Positions 1 to 6,859 are shown, counted from the stretch's first letter. The stretch: 16,508 nt of DNA from Treponema sp. UBA3662 (GCA_002373205.1 DFJV01000162.1:1-16508); one strand, 5' to 3'. Numbers and translations: made by a program. Notes: generated by a model from the sequence alone, not told the origin.

Positions 1-306
1 CCTCTGACTAAAGTTTTGGAAGCCCTTTCTAAAGACAATCCAGAAGGAAAGGCGCTTTATGATAATTATGGCTACAAGCTGGAAACTTCCGTAAAACAGG
101 AAGAAGCTTTCGAGGACGGGATGGAGAAAGGAATAGAACAAAAGGCCGTTAAGACCGCAATAAATCTTATAAAAATGAATCTTGGCAGCTATGAACAAAT
201 TGCCGAAGCCACAGGCTTACCTATAAAGAAAATAAGCGAACTGGCCAAAGACCTTGGTAAAACCTGTGGTAAAACCCCTGGTAAAAACCCTTCCGTTTTT
301 CCTTGA
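1..306 (+). CDS. Rpn family (PD-(D/E)XK) recombination-promoting nuclease / putative transposase, C-terminal part only
   Basis: The reading frame is open from the first base of the window and ends with TGA at 304-306, so this is the last ~101 residues of a gene that starts outside. No catalytic nuclease motif is inside the visible part. What remains is the typical tail of the Rpn/PD-(D/E)XK transposase-like family: a charged helix (EDGMEKGIEQKAVKTAIN), then a short helix-turn-helix-like end (YEQIAEATGLPIKKISEL). In that family this tail follows a nuclease domain that promotes RecA-independent recombination. The last residues are a Gly-Lys-Thr repeat (GKTCGKTPGKNP) encoded by a 12-bp tandem repeat, which is unusual. 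Family assignment rests on the tail alone. Whether the full gene is intact cannot be judged here. Confidence 0.6.
   Translation, partial: PLTKVLEALSKDNPEGKALYDNYGYKLETSVKQEEAFEDGMEKGIEQKAVKTAINLIKMNLGSYEQIAEATGLPIKKISELAKDLGKTCGKTPGKNPSVFP
256..291 (+). repeat. 12-bp in-frame tandem repeat, three units
   Basis: Three consecutive 12-bp units (256-267, 268-279, 280-291) share the start GGTAAAA and differ at a few later bases. The unit length is a multiple of three, so each copy adds four residues (GKTC, GKTP, GKNP) to the C terminus of the Rpn-like protein. It looks like slippage expansion. Confidence 0.85.
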
Positions 307-331
307 ATTTCAAAGCAAAGCATTTTATAAT
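303..331 (+). promoter_or_regulatory. Candidate sigma-70 promoter for eda-kdgK
   Basis: TTGAAT at 303-308 (four of six -35 bases) is followed by a 17-bp spacer and a perfect TATAAT at 326-331. The -35 box overlaps the stop codon of the upstream gene. Transcription would start near 338, only about five bases before the ATG at 343, leaving no room for a Shine-Dalgarno sequence. The region is AT-rich, so chance is possible, but box spacing is ideal. Confidence 0.55.
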
Positions 332-342
332 ATTCATAACCT

Positions 343-981
343 ATGAACGAAGTTTTGTCACAAATAGAAAAGACCGGCATCGTACCTGTTGTCGTATTAA
401 AAAACGCAAAAGATGCAGCCCCCCTGGCACAATCACTTTTGGAAGGAGGGTTGCCTTGTGCGGAAATCACATTCAGAACAGAAGCCGCACTTGAATCAAT
501 AAAAACTATCGCCGAAAAATTCCCGCAAATACTTCTGGGAGCAGGAACAGTCCTCTCTGCGGAACAGGCTGACCGAGCAATGGATTCAGGCGCAAAATTC
601 ATAGTAACCCCCGGGCTGAACCCAAAAGTTGTAGAGCACTGCCTCAAAAAGGGCTATACGGTTTGCCCGGGCATAATGACCCCCAGCGAACTGGAGCAGG
701 CACTCAGTTTCGGGCTTGACACGGTAAAATTCTTCCCGGCAGAAAATGCGGGAGGAATCAAAATGATAAAGGCCATCAGCGCACCATATCCTAGGGTAAA
801 GTTCATGCCCACCGGAGGAATAAACGCAACAAATGTCCGCGAATACCTAGCCAGCGACAAAACCCTTGCTTGCGGCGGCTCATGGATGGTAAAAGGCGAC
901 CTTATTTCAGAAGGAAATTTCAGCGAAGTTTTAAGGCTAACAAAAGAAGCCTCCCTTATTGCAAAGGAATTTAGAAGCTAA
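343..981 (+). CDS. eda: 2-keto-3-deoxy-6-phosphogluconate (KDPG) aldolase
   Basis: Class I aldolase that splits KDPG into pyruvate and glyceraldehyde-3-phosphate in the cytoplasm, the last step of the Entner-Doudoroff route and of hexuronate/pectin sugar-acid breakdown. At 212 residues it has the full family length (~210). Key motifs are in place: catalytic Glu41 and Arg45 in EITFRT, the GAGTV strand at 65-69, the Schiff-base Lys128 in VKFFPAE, and the phosphate-binding loop PTGGI at 155-159. The ATG at 343 has no Shine-Dalgarno before it but sits 11 bases after a TATAAT box, so a near-leaderless mRNA is possible. The KDG kinase gene follows 21 bp downstream on the same strand and makes its substrate, so the two form an operon. 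It could also act on KDPGal or KHG, since family members are promiscuous. Confidence 0.93.
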   Translation: MNEVLSQIEKTGIVPVVVLKNAKDAAPLAQSLLEGGLPCAEITFRTEAALESIKTIAEKFPQILLGAGTVLSAEQADRAMDSGAKFIVTPGLNPKVVEHCLKKGYTVCPGIMTPSELEQALSFGLDTVKFFPAENAGGIKMIKAISAPYPRVKFMPTGGINATNVREYLASDKTLACGGSWMVKGDLISEGNFSEVLRLTKEASLIAKEFRS

Positions 982-1002
982 TTTTTCATCAGGAGTGTTA
1001 AC

Positions 1003-2022
1003 ATGAAAGTCGTTACGTTCGGCGAACTTATGCTCAGACTTGAACCACCGGGATATCTCCGCTTTGTTCAGACGGAAAACCTAAGTGCAACTTTTGGTGG
1101 CGCAGAAGCAAACGTTGCCATTTCCCTTGCAAACTTTGGAGCGGATTCTTGCTACGTAACAAAACTGCCCAGCCACGAAATTGGACAGGCGGCTGTAAAT
1201 TCCCTCCGCAAATTTGGAGTGAACACCCAGTACATAGTCAGGGGCGGCCCTAGAGTCGGAATCTACTACAACGAGCGTGGTGCTTCCCAGAGAGGCTCAA
1301 AATGCATCTATGACAGGGCAGGCTCATCCATTCAGCTTTCCAAACCGGAAGACTTTGACTGGAAGCAGATAATGCAGGGCACATCCTGGTTCCATATAAC
1401 AGGCATAACTCCGGCACTTGGCCCTAACCTGGTACAATCCTGCATAGAGGCAGCAGAAGAAGCCCACAAGGCAGGTGCCACGGTAAGCCTGGACCTTAAC
1501 TACCGGGCAAAACTCTGGAGCCGGGAAGAGGCCAACAAAGCCATGACCGAACTCTGCAAGTACGTGGATATCTGCATAGCAAACGAAGATGATGCGGCAG
1601 ACGTTTTTGGCATAAAAGCAGAAAACACCGACACTACAAAGGGAGAACTTTCCACGGAAGGCTACAAATCCGTAGCAAGGCAGCTCGTGGAAAAGTTTGC
1701 CTTCAAGAAAGTTGCCATCACCCTGCGCACTTCCATAAACGCAAACCGCAACGACTGGCAGGCCCTCCTCTACGACGGGAAAGACTTCTTCTTCTCAAAG
1801 AAGTATGAAATCTGGATTGTGGACAGAGTTGGCGGCGGAGACTCCTTCACCGCAGGCCTAATCTATTCCCTGCTAAGCGGAAAGTCCAACCAGGAAGCAG
1901 TTGAATTTGCAGTAGCGGCGTCATGCCTAAAGCACACCATCGAGGGTGACTTTAACATGGTAAGCGTTGCCGAAGTGGAAAAACTCGCATCGGGCAACGC
2001 AAGCGGACGCATCCAGCGGTAG
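1003..2022 (+). CDS. kdgK: 2-keto-3-deoxygluconate (KDG) kinase, PfkB family
   Basis: Phosphorylates KDG to KDPG with ATP, supplying the aldolase encoded just upstream. It is a 339-residue PfkB/ribokinase-fold sugar kinase. The N-terminal substrate motif GGAEANVA lies at residues 32-39, and the C-terminal PfkB signature VDRVGGGDSFTAG contains the anion-hole glycines 277-279 and catalytic base Asp280. The start is supported by AGGAG at 991-995, seven bases before the ATG. The pairing with KDPG aldolase is the main reason to prefer KDG over fructose, ribose or another ketose as substrate; PfkB kinases are hard to tell apart by sequence alone. No uronate isomerase, KDG transporter or KdgR regulator lies inside the window, so the source of KDG (pectin, alginate or hexuronate) is not visible. 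Confidence 0.88.
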   Translation: MKVVTFGELMLRLEPPGYLRFVQTENLSATFGGAEANVAISLANFGADSCYVTKLPSHEIGQAAVNSLRKFGVNTQYIVRGGPRVGIYYNERGASQRGSKCIYDRAGSSIQLSKPEDFDWKQIMQGTSWFHITGITPALGPNLVQSCIEAAEEAHKAGATVSLDLNYRAKLWSREEANKAMTELCKYVDICIANEDDAADVFGIKAENTDTTKGELSTEGYKSVARQLVEKFAFKKVAITLRTSINANRNDWQALLYDGKDFFFSKKYEIWIVDRVGGGDSFTAGLIYSLLSGKSNQEAVEFAVAASCLKHTIEGDFNMVSVAEVEKLASGNASGRIQR

Positions 2023-2111
2023 CAGATTGCGCAAATAGCGTGAGCAAGAACATGCGCTAAGGCAGCCGCAAGAAACACTTGCAGGTCCAAAACGCATCGC
2101 AAGCAAGCAAT

Positions 2112-3362
2112 TCAGGCAGATGCCATATAGGCAACCGTAAGAGCGTCCTTGGAAATGTTCTCCACAATGGCATATTCATTAGGCTGGTGGCAAGTCTCAT
2201 CCAATGTTGACCACACAACCGCATCAAAGCCAAGGTTACGCAAACCGGCAGCCACTGTTCCGCCGCCAATTCCAACCGTTTTTGCCTCTATGCCGTGAAC
2301 GGCCTTTATGGCAGCGGCAAGTTCCCTAACTACAGGAGCGTCTTTTGGCGTAGCCTTGCTTTCTTCCGCCTGAACCTCCGACACCTCTATCTTTACGCCA
2401 TACTTTTGCTCAACTGCTTCAACATGCTTTTTAATCTCCGCCCTAACTTCGCTAAGAGGATAGTCCGGGTTAATCCTGCAGTCAGCATAAAGAACGTCAT
2501 CACCGGGAATCATGTTAACCGCCTCAACATTCTGAAGTTTCATCGTAGGCTGGAATGTAGAAGTCGGCGGGTCAAAGAGCTCGTTGCGGCCGTTAAAAGT
2601 CTGCTCCAGAGAATTTATGCGCAGGGCAAGATCCGCGGCTGCAAGACAGGCATTGCGTCCAAGATCTGGCCTTGAACCGTGGGACTGCTTTCCAATAGTA
2701 TGGAAGCGTGGCCATAGAATATTCTTTTCCGCAATCTCTATCGTAGCCCCGGCACTGTCTCCCCCATCGGGAATCAAAATGCGGTCGCTCTTACCAAAAA
2801 GTTCTCGGTGCTTTTCAAGAAGATAATTCATCCCGTACTTTGAACCAACTTCCTCGTCCGCCATAAACAAAAGCTTTATCGTATGGGCAGGAAGAGTTCC
2901 CGTAGCAACAAAGGCAAGAGCCGCAAGAATTCCGCTCACCAAGCCCTGCTGGTTATCCTCAACACCGCGGCCATAAATCTTTCCGTCCTTTTCCACAAGA
3001 GTCCAGGGATCCGTATTCCAAAGTGACTTCTCCCCAACAGGAACAACGTCAAGATGGGCACAAACCCAAATGCAGTATGAATCCGGCGCACCATCATCAG
3101 CACCAGGAATTTTTGCCACCATATTAGGCCGGCACTTCGAAGACACACGCTCATCCGGCGCATCGTAGCGGGAAATCTCCTTAATCCCATGTGCACAAAG
3201 CCACTTCTCCAGGGCAGCAGCCTTATCAAACTCGCCGTCACCGCCATTCTCCGGCGCAAGAGCTGGAATAGCGGTCAAAAGGGCCTCAAGTTCAACCATA
3301 TCTTCTGTATGGCTCAAAATATATGACTTTAATTCTTCAAAAGACTTTTCCATAGGCTCCAT
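2112..3362 (-). CDS. M20 family zinc metallohydrolase (ArgE/DapE/dipeptidase-like)
   Basis: A di-zinc M20 hydrolase of 416 residues that should cleave an amide bond in a small peptide or N-acyl amino acid in the cytoplasm; no signal peptide is seen. The five metal-ligand regions are visible: AHLDVVP (His103, Asp105), YGRGVEDNQQG (bridging Asp136), ADEEVGS (general base Glu170, ligand Glu171), LIPDGGD (Asp199) and CHQPNE (His392). The inserted dimerisation domain covers roughly 210-330. Substrate cannot be read from the sequence: dipeptides, succinyl-diaminopimelate or acetylornithine are all possible. The longest ATG start is given, but a TATAAT on the same strand (3361-3366) overlaps it; if that box is the promoter, the real start is the ATG nine bases later. 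The gene converges with kdgK across 89 bp, in which I see no clear terminator. Confidence 0.85.
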   Translation of the reverse strand: MEPMEKSFEELKSYILSHTEDMVELEALLTAIPALAPENGGDGEFDKAAALEKWLCAHGIKEISRYDAPDERVSSKCRPNMVAKIPGADDGAPDSYCIWVCAHLDVVPVGEKSLWNTDPWTLVEKDGKIYGRGVEDNQQGLVSGILAALAFVATGTLPAHTIKLLFMADEEVGSKYGMNYLLEKHRELFGKSDRILIPDGGDSAGATIEIAEKNILWPRFHTIGKQSHGSRPDLGRNACLAAADLALRINSLEQTFNGRNELFDPPTSTFQPTMKLQNVEAVNMIPGDDVLYADCRINPDYPLSEVRAEIKKHVEAVEQKYGVKIEVSEVQAEESKATPKDAPVVRELAAAIKAVHGIEAKTVGIGGGTVAAGLRNLGFDAVVWSTLDETCHQPNEYAIVENISKDALTVAYMASA

Positions 3363-3366
3363 TATA
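3361..3366 (-). promoter_or_regulatory. Possible -10 box for the M20 hydrolase gene
   Basis: A perfect TATAAT on the minus strand ends seven bases before the fourth codon (ATG) of the M20 gene, which would give a mRNA beginning at or one base before that ATG. No good -35 box lies at the right distance (TTCCCC at best), so this is weak on its own. Confidence 0.3.
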
Positions 3367-3431
3367 TTAATATTTCCCGAAAGGGGGAAGTCCGATTTGT
3401 TTTACATTGTATCCAGTTTTTTCTACATTTG

Positions 3432-3452
3432 CATTAAGTTTGTAACTTAATG
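3432..3452. promoter_or_regulatory. Perfect 9-bp inverted repeat in a divergent intergenic region
   Basis: CATTAAGTT (3432-3440) and AACTTAATG (3444-3452) are exact inverted copies around a TGT centre, followed by seven T on the plus strand. The site lies between the M20 gene (minus) and the 116-aa gene (plus). The stem has only two G-C pairs, so it is a poor terminator; a repressor operator for one or both genes is the more natural reading. No regulator is assigned. Confidence 0.5.
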
Positions 3453-3486
3453 ATTTTTTTATAGGCATCAAATAAAATCATCCTAT

Positions 3487-3837
3487 ATGAGTAATTTAAA
3501 ATTTATCCGATGGCGCAAATGGAATCCAGATGATGACACCGACAGCCGTGCAAGCCCGGAGATTTTCTATAAAATGGAAAAACTAACCGTGCAGGAAATC
3601 GTAAGGCACAGGTACAAATTTTCTGGAGACACACACCAAAACAAGAATGTTCTTGGAGTTCCGGAATTTGAAGACGAAAACGGGGCAAGATATCTTTTTC
3701 AGTGCTCAATGCGTTATTGGGGAAAAGTGATGGCAGACTCATGGAACGAGATTGAACAGGCGTTCAAATATGATTATATGGATTTCTACGTAGACGGATG
3801 GCCAGATGAGATGAAAGACATGAAAACACCTGAATAG
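3487..3837 (+). CDS. Hypothetical protein, 116 aa
   Basis: I do not recognise this protein. It is soluble, has no signal peptide or membrane segment, is aromatic-rich toward the C terminus (MRYWGKVMADSWNEIEQAFKYDYMDFYVDGW) and mixes a basic first third with an acidic end. The ATG at 3487 has no Shine-Dalgarno sequence; the preceding 30 bases are AT-rich. It is the only plus-strand gene between the M20 hydrolase and the second XRE regulator and stands alone, converging with the first XRE gene. The composition and the motif-like spacing of tryptophans look protein-coding rather than random, but function is unknown. Confidence 0.65.
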   Translation: MSNLKFIRWRKWNPDDDTDSRASPEIFYKMEKLTVQEIVRHRYKFSGDTHQNKNVLGVPEFEDENGARYLFQCSMRYWGKVMADSWNEIEQAFKYDYMDFYVDGWPDEMKDMKTPE

Positions 3838-3841
3838 AATG

Positions 3842-3875
3842 GCTTTGGCAAAAAGTCTGCTTTGGCAAGAAACAT
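3842..3875. repeat. 17-bp tandem repeat, two units plus a partial third
   Basis: Two units starting GCTTTGGCAA (3842-3858 and 3859-3875) are followed by a partial third (GCTTTAAGCC) that runs into the stop codon of the minus-strand XRE gene. The repeat fills the 41-bp gap between two convergent genes. No T-tract terminator is associated with it. Confidence 0.7.
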
Positions 3876-3878
3876 GCT

Positions 3879-4274
3879 TTAAGCCCCAAGAGCATAATAG
3901 TTCTCCAGAGCCAAGCTTACTTCCCGGCTGGCATTCTCTTGTAAAAAGCTCATGTCCTCGCTTGAAAGACCGCTGAACACACAAGGTTGGCCAACACTCA
4001 AAGCATCCGTTTTCTCCGTCCTGATGACAATCAAATCGTCAAGAGAAACCTTGTACAGCTTTGCCAGAGTTACCAGGTTATCCAAACGGGGCAGATATTT
4101 GCAGGCTGAATTCTCCCACGTGTAGATAGACTGGGGATTTTCCATTCCCAACAGCTGCTGAATCTCGGCAACGGAAATGCCATGCTGTACCCTAAGTTTT
4201 TTGAGATTTTTTGAAGTCTCGGCTACGTCAATCACAGGAAGCTCAAATGCCTCCTCAATTTTGTACGGCACCAT
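3879..4274 (-). CDS. XRE (Cro/C1-type) helix-turn-helix regulator
   Basis: DNA-binding protein of 131 residues from the chosen ATG. The helix-turn-helix domain runs from about residue 22 to 82 (LKKLRVQHGISVAEIQQLLGM ... SIYTWENS ... LPRLDNLVTLAKLYKVSLDDLIVI), a clear Cro/C1 arrangement with the usual YxWE-type turn after the recognition helix. The remaining ~50 residues are a short unassigned tail. The frame stays open upstream to a GTG at 4337, giving 152 residues, but the extra segment covers a promoter-like stretch and has no ribosome binding site. Before the chosen ATG there is also no Shine-Dalgarno; TTGCCG, 17 bp, TATCTT precede it by seven bases. It lies downstream of the DUF1232 gene on the same strand. 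Its target is unknown. Confidence 0.78.
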   Translation of the reverse strand: MVPYKIEEAFELPVIDVAETSKNLKKLRVQHGISVAEIQQLLGMENPQSIYTWENSACKYLPRLDNLVTLAKLYKVSLDDLIVIRTEKTDALSVGQPCVFSGLSSEDMSFLQENASREVSLALENYYALGA

Positions 4275-4369
4275 GTTATAGAAGATACTGATATTTTTTG
4301 TTGGCGGCAAGCAGGAAAATTTGAATGAACCGGCCACAAATTGCGACCAGTTGGCAGGCTCCCATACTT

Positions 4370-4804
4370 CTATTTTTCCGCTTCCATTTGGTCTATGTAT
4401 GCGTCAAGCTTTTCAAGCGAAAAGTCGCTGTAGATGCCTACCGCAGCAAGAACTCCGGCTGCACTTGCAAGGTCGTCGCCGTAGCCAATTACAGGAGTAA
4501 GGTCGGGAATCAAATCGAGCGGAAGGATAATGTAGCCAATTGCTCCAATGATTAGCGCCTTCATGCGTTTTGGCGTTGCAGGATTTTCCAGGGCAGAAAG
4601 CAGCTTGCCCAAAACAGACACAACCGCCCCCGCCGTACCAGCAATGGCCTTTGGCTTGTTGCGCGTGGCTTTTCTAAGCTTAACCAAAAGCTTCATTGCA
4701 ACATTCTTGTCAAAGTGCTTCTGGTACTTTTCAATAAGCTCCTCGTCGGAAACCTTCTGAGCGTCCGGCGGAATGTCTGTCTCGTCTGTGGTGTATTCGT
4801 CCAT
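4370..4804 (-). CDS. DUF1232 / YkvA-like protein
   Basis: A 144-residue protein with the DUF1232 core at about 80-118, including the hallmark LPLDLIPDLTPVIGYGDD (94-111). Family members are small proteins with a hydrophobic hairpin that are thought to associate with the membrane; their biochemical role is not established. The N-terminal 80 residues are charged and helical, with a Gly/Ala/Val-rich stretch at 54-72 that could be a first membrane-associated helix. The start is well supported by GGAG six bases before the ATG. The XRE gene follows about 95 bp downstream on the same strand, so co-transcription is possible. A candidate promoter lies at 4821-4849. Confidence 0.8.
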   Translation of the reverse strand: MDEYTTDETDIPPDAQKVSDEELIEKYQKHFDKNVAMKLLVKLRKATRNKPKAIAGTAGAVVSVLGKLLSALENPATPKRMKALIIGAIGYIILPLDLIPDLTPVIGYGDDLASAAGVLAAVGIYSDFSLEKLDAYIDQMEAEK

Positions 4805-4820
4805 AGTTATCTCCGTTTAA

Positions 4821-4849
4821 ATACTATTGCAAAAAAGGATTGTCGGCAA
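4821..4849 (-). promoter_or_regulatory. Candidate promoter for the DUF1232 gene
   Basis: On the minus strand, TTGCCG (4849-4844), a 17-bp spacer and TAGTAT (4826-4821) lie upstream of the GGAG and ATG. Both boxes match four of six consensus bases. The same CTTGCCG-n-CAA sequence also forms the -35-like box before the XRE gene downstream, so the two may respond to the same factor. The rest of the gap to the next gene (4850-4977) holds nothing I can identify. Confidence 0.4.
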
Positions 4850-4977
4850 GGTGGTTAAAGATTTGTTGGCGGTTCTTTCTTCTGACATATTACCAATCGG
4901 CAATTTCATTTCTCGCATTGTTTTCAATTGACTACATGATTAATTTTAAGGTAGGTTGAAGTCTAAGAGACTGCGGT

Positions 4978-5502
4978 TTAGTTAAGATTAAAAGCTATTT
5001 TTTTCCACGTATCTTTATCCAATTCTTTAGGACAATCATCTTGCTCAGGAACGTAAACAGCATCACTAAATGGAGTAAAGGGATAATTCGCAAACTCATA
5101 ATCTCCTTTAGGCAAAAAAGTTTCTTCACCTTCGGGAATATCACAAGATGTATCAGGCAAGCAGAAACTGTGCTGTTCAACATATTCGCTAATGGACTTC
5201 ACAGTCTCTACTGCTTTCTTTGGATTGACTTTAAAGTATTCTTTATTAAAATGCTCGTTCTCAAAATATTTGTGTACTGTTTTTTCAACTACGTTTGGAG
5301 CATTTGTTTTCACAATTCCATTTATATCAAAATTTTGAGGAACAGGAGTTTCCTTATTCATAGAATTAATTCTATCCTCAGGATTTTTCTTATTTGTTCT
5401 TCCAATCTTGGTCAAAGAATTTTTTGTTTCTGGATTGACTATTGTCTTATTACTAATAACATATACATATACTTCTTCATTGGGATTATACCTTGTTTTC
5501 AT
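4978..5502 (-). CDS. T5orf172 / GIY-YIG domain protein
   Basis: 174 residues. The first ~105 match the T5orf172 branch of the GIY-YIG nuclease fold: the VYVYVISN strand (Tyr12 and Tyr14 in the GIY/YIG positions), KIGRT with Lys32 and Arg35, EDRINSMN, then NVVEKTVHKYFE in which Glu73 and His77 occupy the positions of the metal-binding glutamate and following histidine, and the closing EYFKVN. These residues suggest a working DNA-cutting or DNA-binding domain. Residues 113-174 are acidic and unassigned. The ATG at 5502 has a weak GGAA six bases upstream. It is the last gene of a minus-strand set of five under a divergent XRE regulator. In phages and islands such proteins are nucleases or DNA-binding accessory proteins; here the role is unknown. 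Confidence 0.72.
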   Translation of the reverse strand: MKTRYNPNEEVYVYVISNKTIVNPETKNSLTKIGRTNKKNPEDRINSMNKETPVPQNFDINGIVKTNAPNVVEKTVHKYFENEHFNKEYFKVNPKKAVETVKSISEYVEQHSFCLPDTSCDIPEGEETFLPKGDYEFANYPFTPFSDAVYVPEQDDCPKELDKDTWKKIAFNLN

Positions 5503-5537
5503 ACATGTTCCATATCATCTAAAATTGAAGACACACG

Positions 5538-5804
5538 CTAAATCAATTCTTCATCAATTATGTCCGCAGAAATGCCAAGCTTATTTGCAAACTGCGAAAT
5601 TATCTCTAGGCGACCATCCTCATCCTCTTCAAAGAAAAACATTTCATCTTCACATCCACTATTGTAGTCTTTGATAAATTTATTGTCCGAAATTTCTTCA
5701 TCGTTTTCATCATAAGCATGGATTTCAATGATGTGAATATTTCCTGAGTCACTATTGGCACCATACTCTTCTGTGAGCACAACCCGTGCAATTTCATTCT
5801 TCAT
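5538..5804 (-). CDS. Small, very acidic hypothetical protein, 88 aa
   Basis: I do not recognise a family. By my count it has 25 Asp/Glu against 6 Lys/Arg, a net charge near -19 in 88 residues, with acidic clusters at YDENDEEISD and FFFEEDEDGR. No signal or membrane segment. The start is certain: GGAGGT sits seven bases before the ATG. It begins 16 bp after the stop of the membrane-anchored protein gene and ends 35 bp before the T5orf172 gene, so it belongs to that operon. Very acidic small proteins next to nucleases can be DNA mimics or immunity proteins, which is a hypothesis only; a calcium- or partner-binding protein is equally possible. Confidence 0.75.
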   Translation of the reverse strand: MKNEIARVVLTEEYGANSDSGNIHIIEIHAYDENDEEISDNKFIKDYNSGCEDEMFFFEEDEDGRLEIISQFANKLGISADIIDEELI

Positions 5805-5807
5805 ACA

Positions 5808-5837
5808 AACTACCTCCGTATTAATTACCTCCGTATT
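5808..5837 (-). repeat. 15-bp tandem duplication carrying the Shine-Dalgarno sequence
   Basis: Two adjacent 15-bp units (5823-5837 and 5808-5822) match at 14 of 15 positions, each holding AATACGGAGGTA on the minus strand. The unit nearer 5804 provides the ribosome binding site of the 88-aa gene; the other encodes the last codons (KYGGN) and stop of the upstream gene. Confidence 0.85.
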
Positions 5838-6561
5838 TTAGGGCAAACTTCTCATTAGAAATTTTAGACGCATAACTAATAGTTACAGCTCCAGCCTCCT
5901 CTGCCCTGCCAAAATTAAGAACTGCAAAATCCCAATCTTTCCCAAAATTCCAAAAAGAATTTTCTTCTGGCGATTCAATCCTTTTAAACCCTTGTTTCTC
6001 CAAACAATCAGAAGAAAGAGCAAATAACACTTCTAATAAACTTGAAAACTTCTGTCGCTTCATAGCCTCAGGCGAGACATCAAAGCAAACGAACAAATTT
6101 TGCAACTTATCATCTTCATCAAAACTAACATCAATTCTGTATGCAATATAGTTTTGGAAAAGGGCATTGTCGTGTACATTAAACACAAATGTCGAATCCA
6201 TCCAGTCTGCATTAATGCTCTCTCCATCGAAAGACCAGCCCTTGTCCTCAAAAAGTTTAAAAATATCTTTCTTTTTTGTTCCAAATTTAAAATCTGAAAG
6301 CATCAAAGGCTTTATAGGCTTCTTGGAAACAGAATCACTTTTTACACTGTCGTTTTCGCTGGCAGGCACAACTTTTTCTTCTACAGAAGAACTTTCTGCG
6401 TTCTGATCTTCAACTTCATCATCCGGGAGAATTACTCCAAAAATGACCAGCACTGCAAAAACGGCAGCAACAATTTTCAATATTTTTCCAATTTTTATGC
6501 CTTTTGGTGTCTGCTGATTATTGCTTTCGTTTTTAGAAATATCTTTTTCCGAAATTATCAT
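5821..6561 (-). CDS. Membrane-anchored hypothetical protein, 246 aa
   Basis: Unrecognised protein with a clear architecture. A basic, Asn/Gln-rich N terminus (1-29) leads to one membrane segment at about 30-45 (IVAAVFAVLVIFGVIL), then a Ser/Glu-rich flexible linker (47-82), then a folded domain of about 160 residues on the outside (LMLSDFKFGTKKKDIFKLFEDKGW ... SYASK). The lysines before the membrane segment predict a type II orientation with the domain in the periplasm. The segment LSDFKFGTKKKDIFKLFEDKGW resembles the start of repeat-like periplasmic domains that bind ligands or peptidoglycan, but I cannot assign a family. GAGGGG lies seven bases before the ATG, and the gene starts 16 bp after the TM2 gene ends, consistent with one operon. 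Confidence 0.75.
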   Translation of the reverse strand: MIISEKDISKNESNNQQTPKGIKIGKILKIVAAVFAVLVIFGVILPDDEVEDQNAESSSVEEKVVPASENDSVKSDSVSKKPIKPLMLSDFKFGTKKKDIFKLFEDKGWSFDGESINADWMDSTFVFNVHDNALFQNYIAYRIDVSFDEDDKLQNLFVCFDVSPEAMKRQKFSSLLEVLFALSSDCLEKQGFKRIESPEENSFWNFGKDWDFAVLNFGRAEEAGAVTISYASKISNEKFALKYGGN

Positions 6562-6577
6562 ATTGCTACCCCTCTAT

Positions 6578-6859
6578 TCAACTCAATGGAAGTCCGTCTG
6601 CATCGGTAAAATTGTTCGTAAATATAAGTGTGAACAAATCATATAATCCCCAAATTACCCCAAAAAAACCGGCAGAAACAAAAGATATAAGCAGAAGTGC
6701 CCCTCCACTCTTTATCTTCCCGACATAAAATCTGTGCAGTCCAAATACACCAAAGAAAATCAAGCAAAGTAATATTGCCACCGCCTTTTTCTTTGTAGAT
6801 TTTGTACTGTCAACACCACTACCACGATTGTTATTAAGACCGTCACCTGTTACAATCAT
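6578..6859 (-). CDS. TM2 domain protein
   Basis: 93 residues with a TM2 domain: a basic stretch (STKSTKKK), a first membrane helix (AVAILLCLIFFGVFGLHRFYVG) with the hallmark GLHRFYVGK, and a second helix (GALLLISFVSAGFFGVIWGLYDLFTLIF). TM2 proteins are small membrane proteins with two helices; their role in bacteria is mostly unknown. The ATG at 6859 is chosen because AAGGAG lies six bases upstream; an upstream in-frame codon would add 15 residues without a binding site. The start is one base past the stop codon of the preceding gene, whose last codons contain the Shine-Dalgarno, so translation is probably coupled. Confidence 0.88.
   Translation of the reverse strand: MIVTGDGLNNNRGSGVDSTKSTKKKAVAILLCLIFFGVFGLHRFYVGKIKSGGALLLISFVSAGFFGVIWGLYDLFTLIFTNNFTDADGLPLS

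Noticed and set aside
189..647. 152-aa open frame antisense to eda
   Set aside because: Runs opposite to a well-supported KDPG aldolase gene; composition is a shadow of its codons.
2023..2111. Terminator between kdgK and the M20 gene
   Set aside because: Only short imperfect GCG/CGC pairings and no T-run on either strand.
2295..2826. Plus-strand open frames antisense to the M20 gene
   Set aside because: The M20 gene keeps all catalytic motifs here; the opposite frames have no recognisable features.
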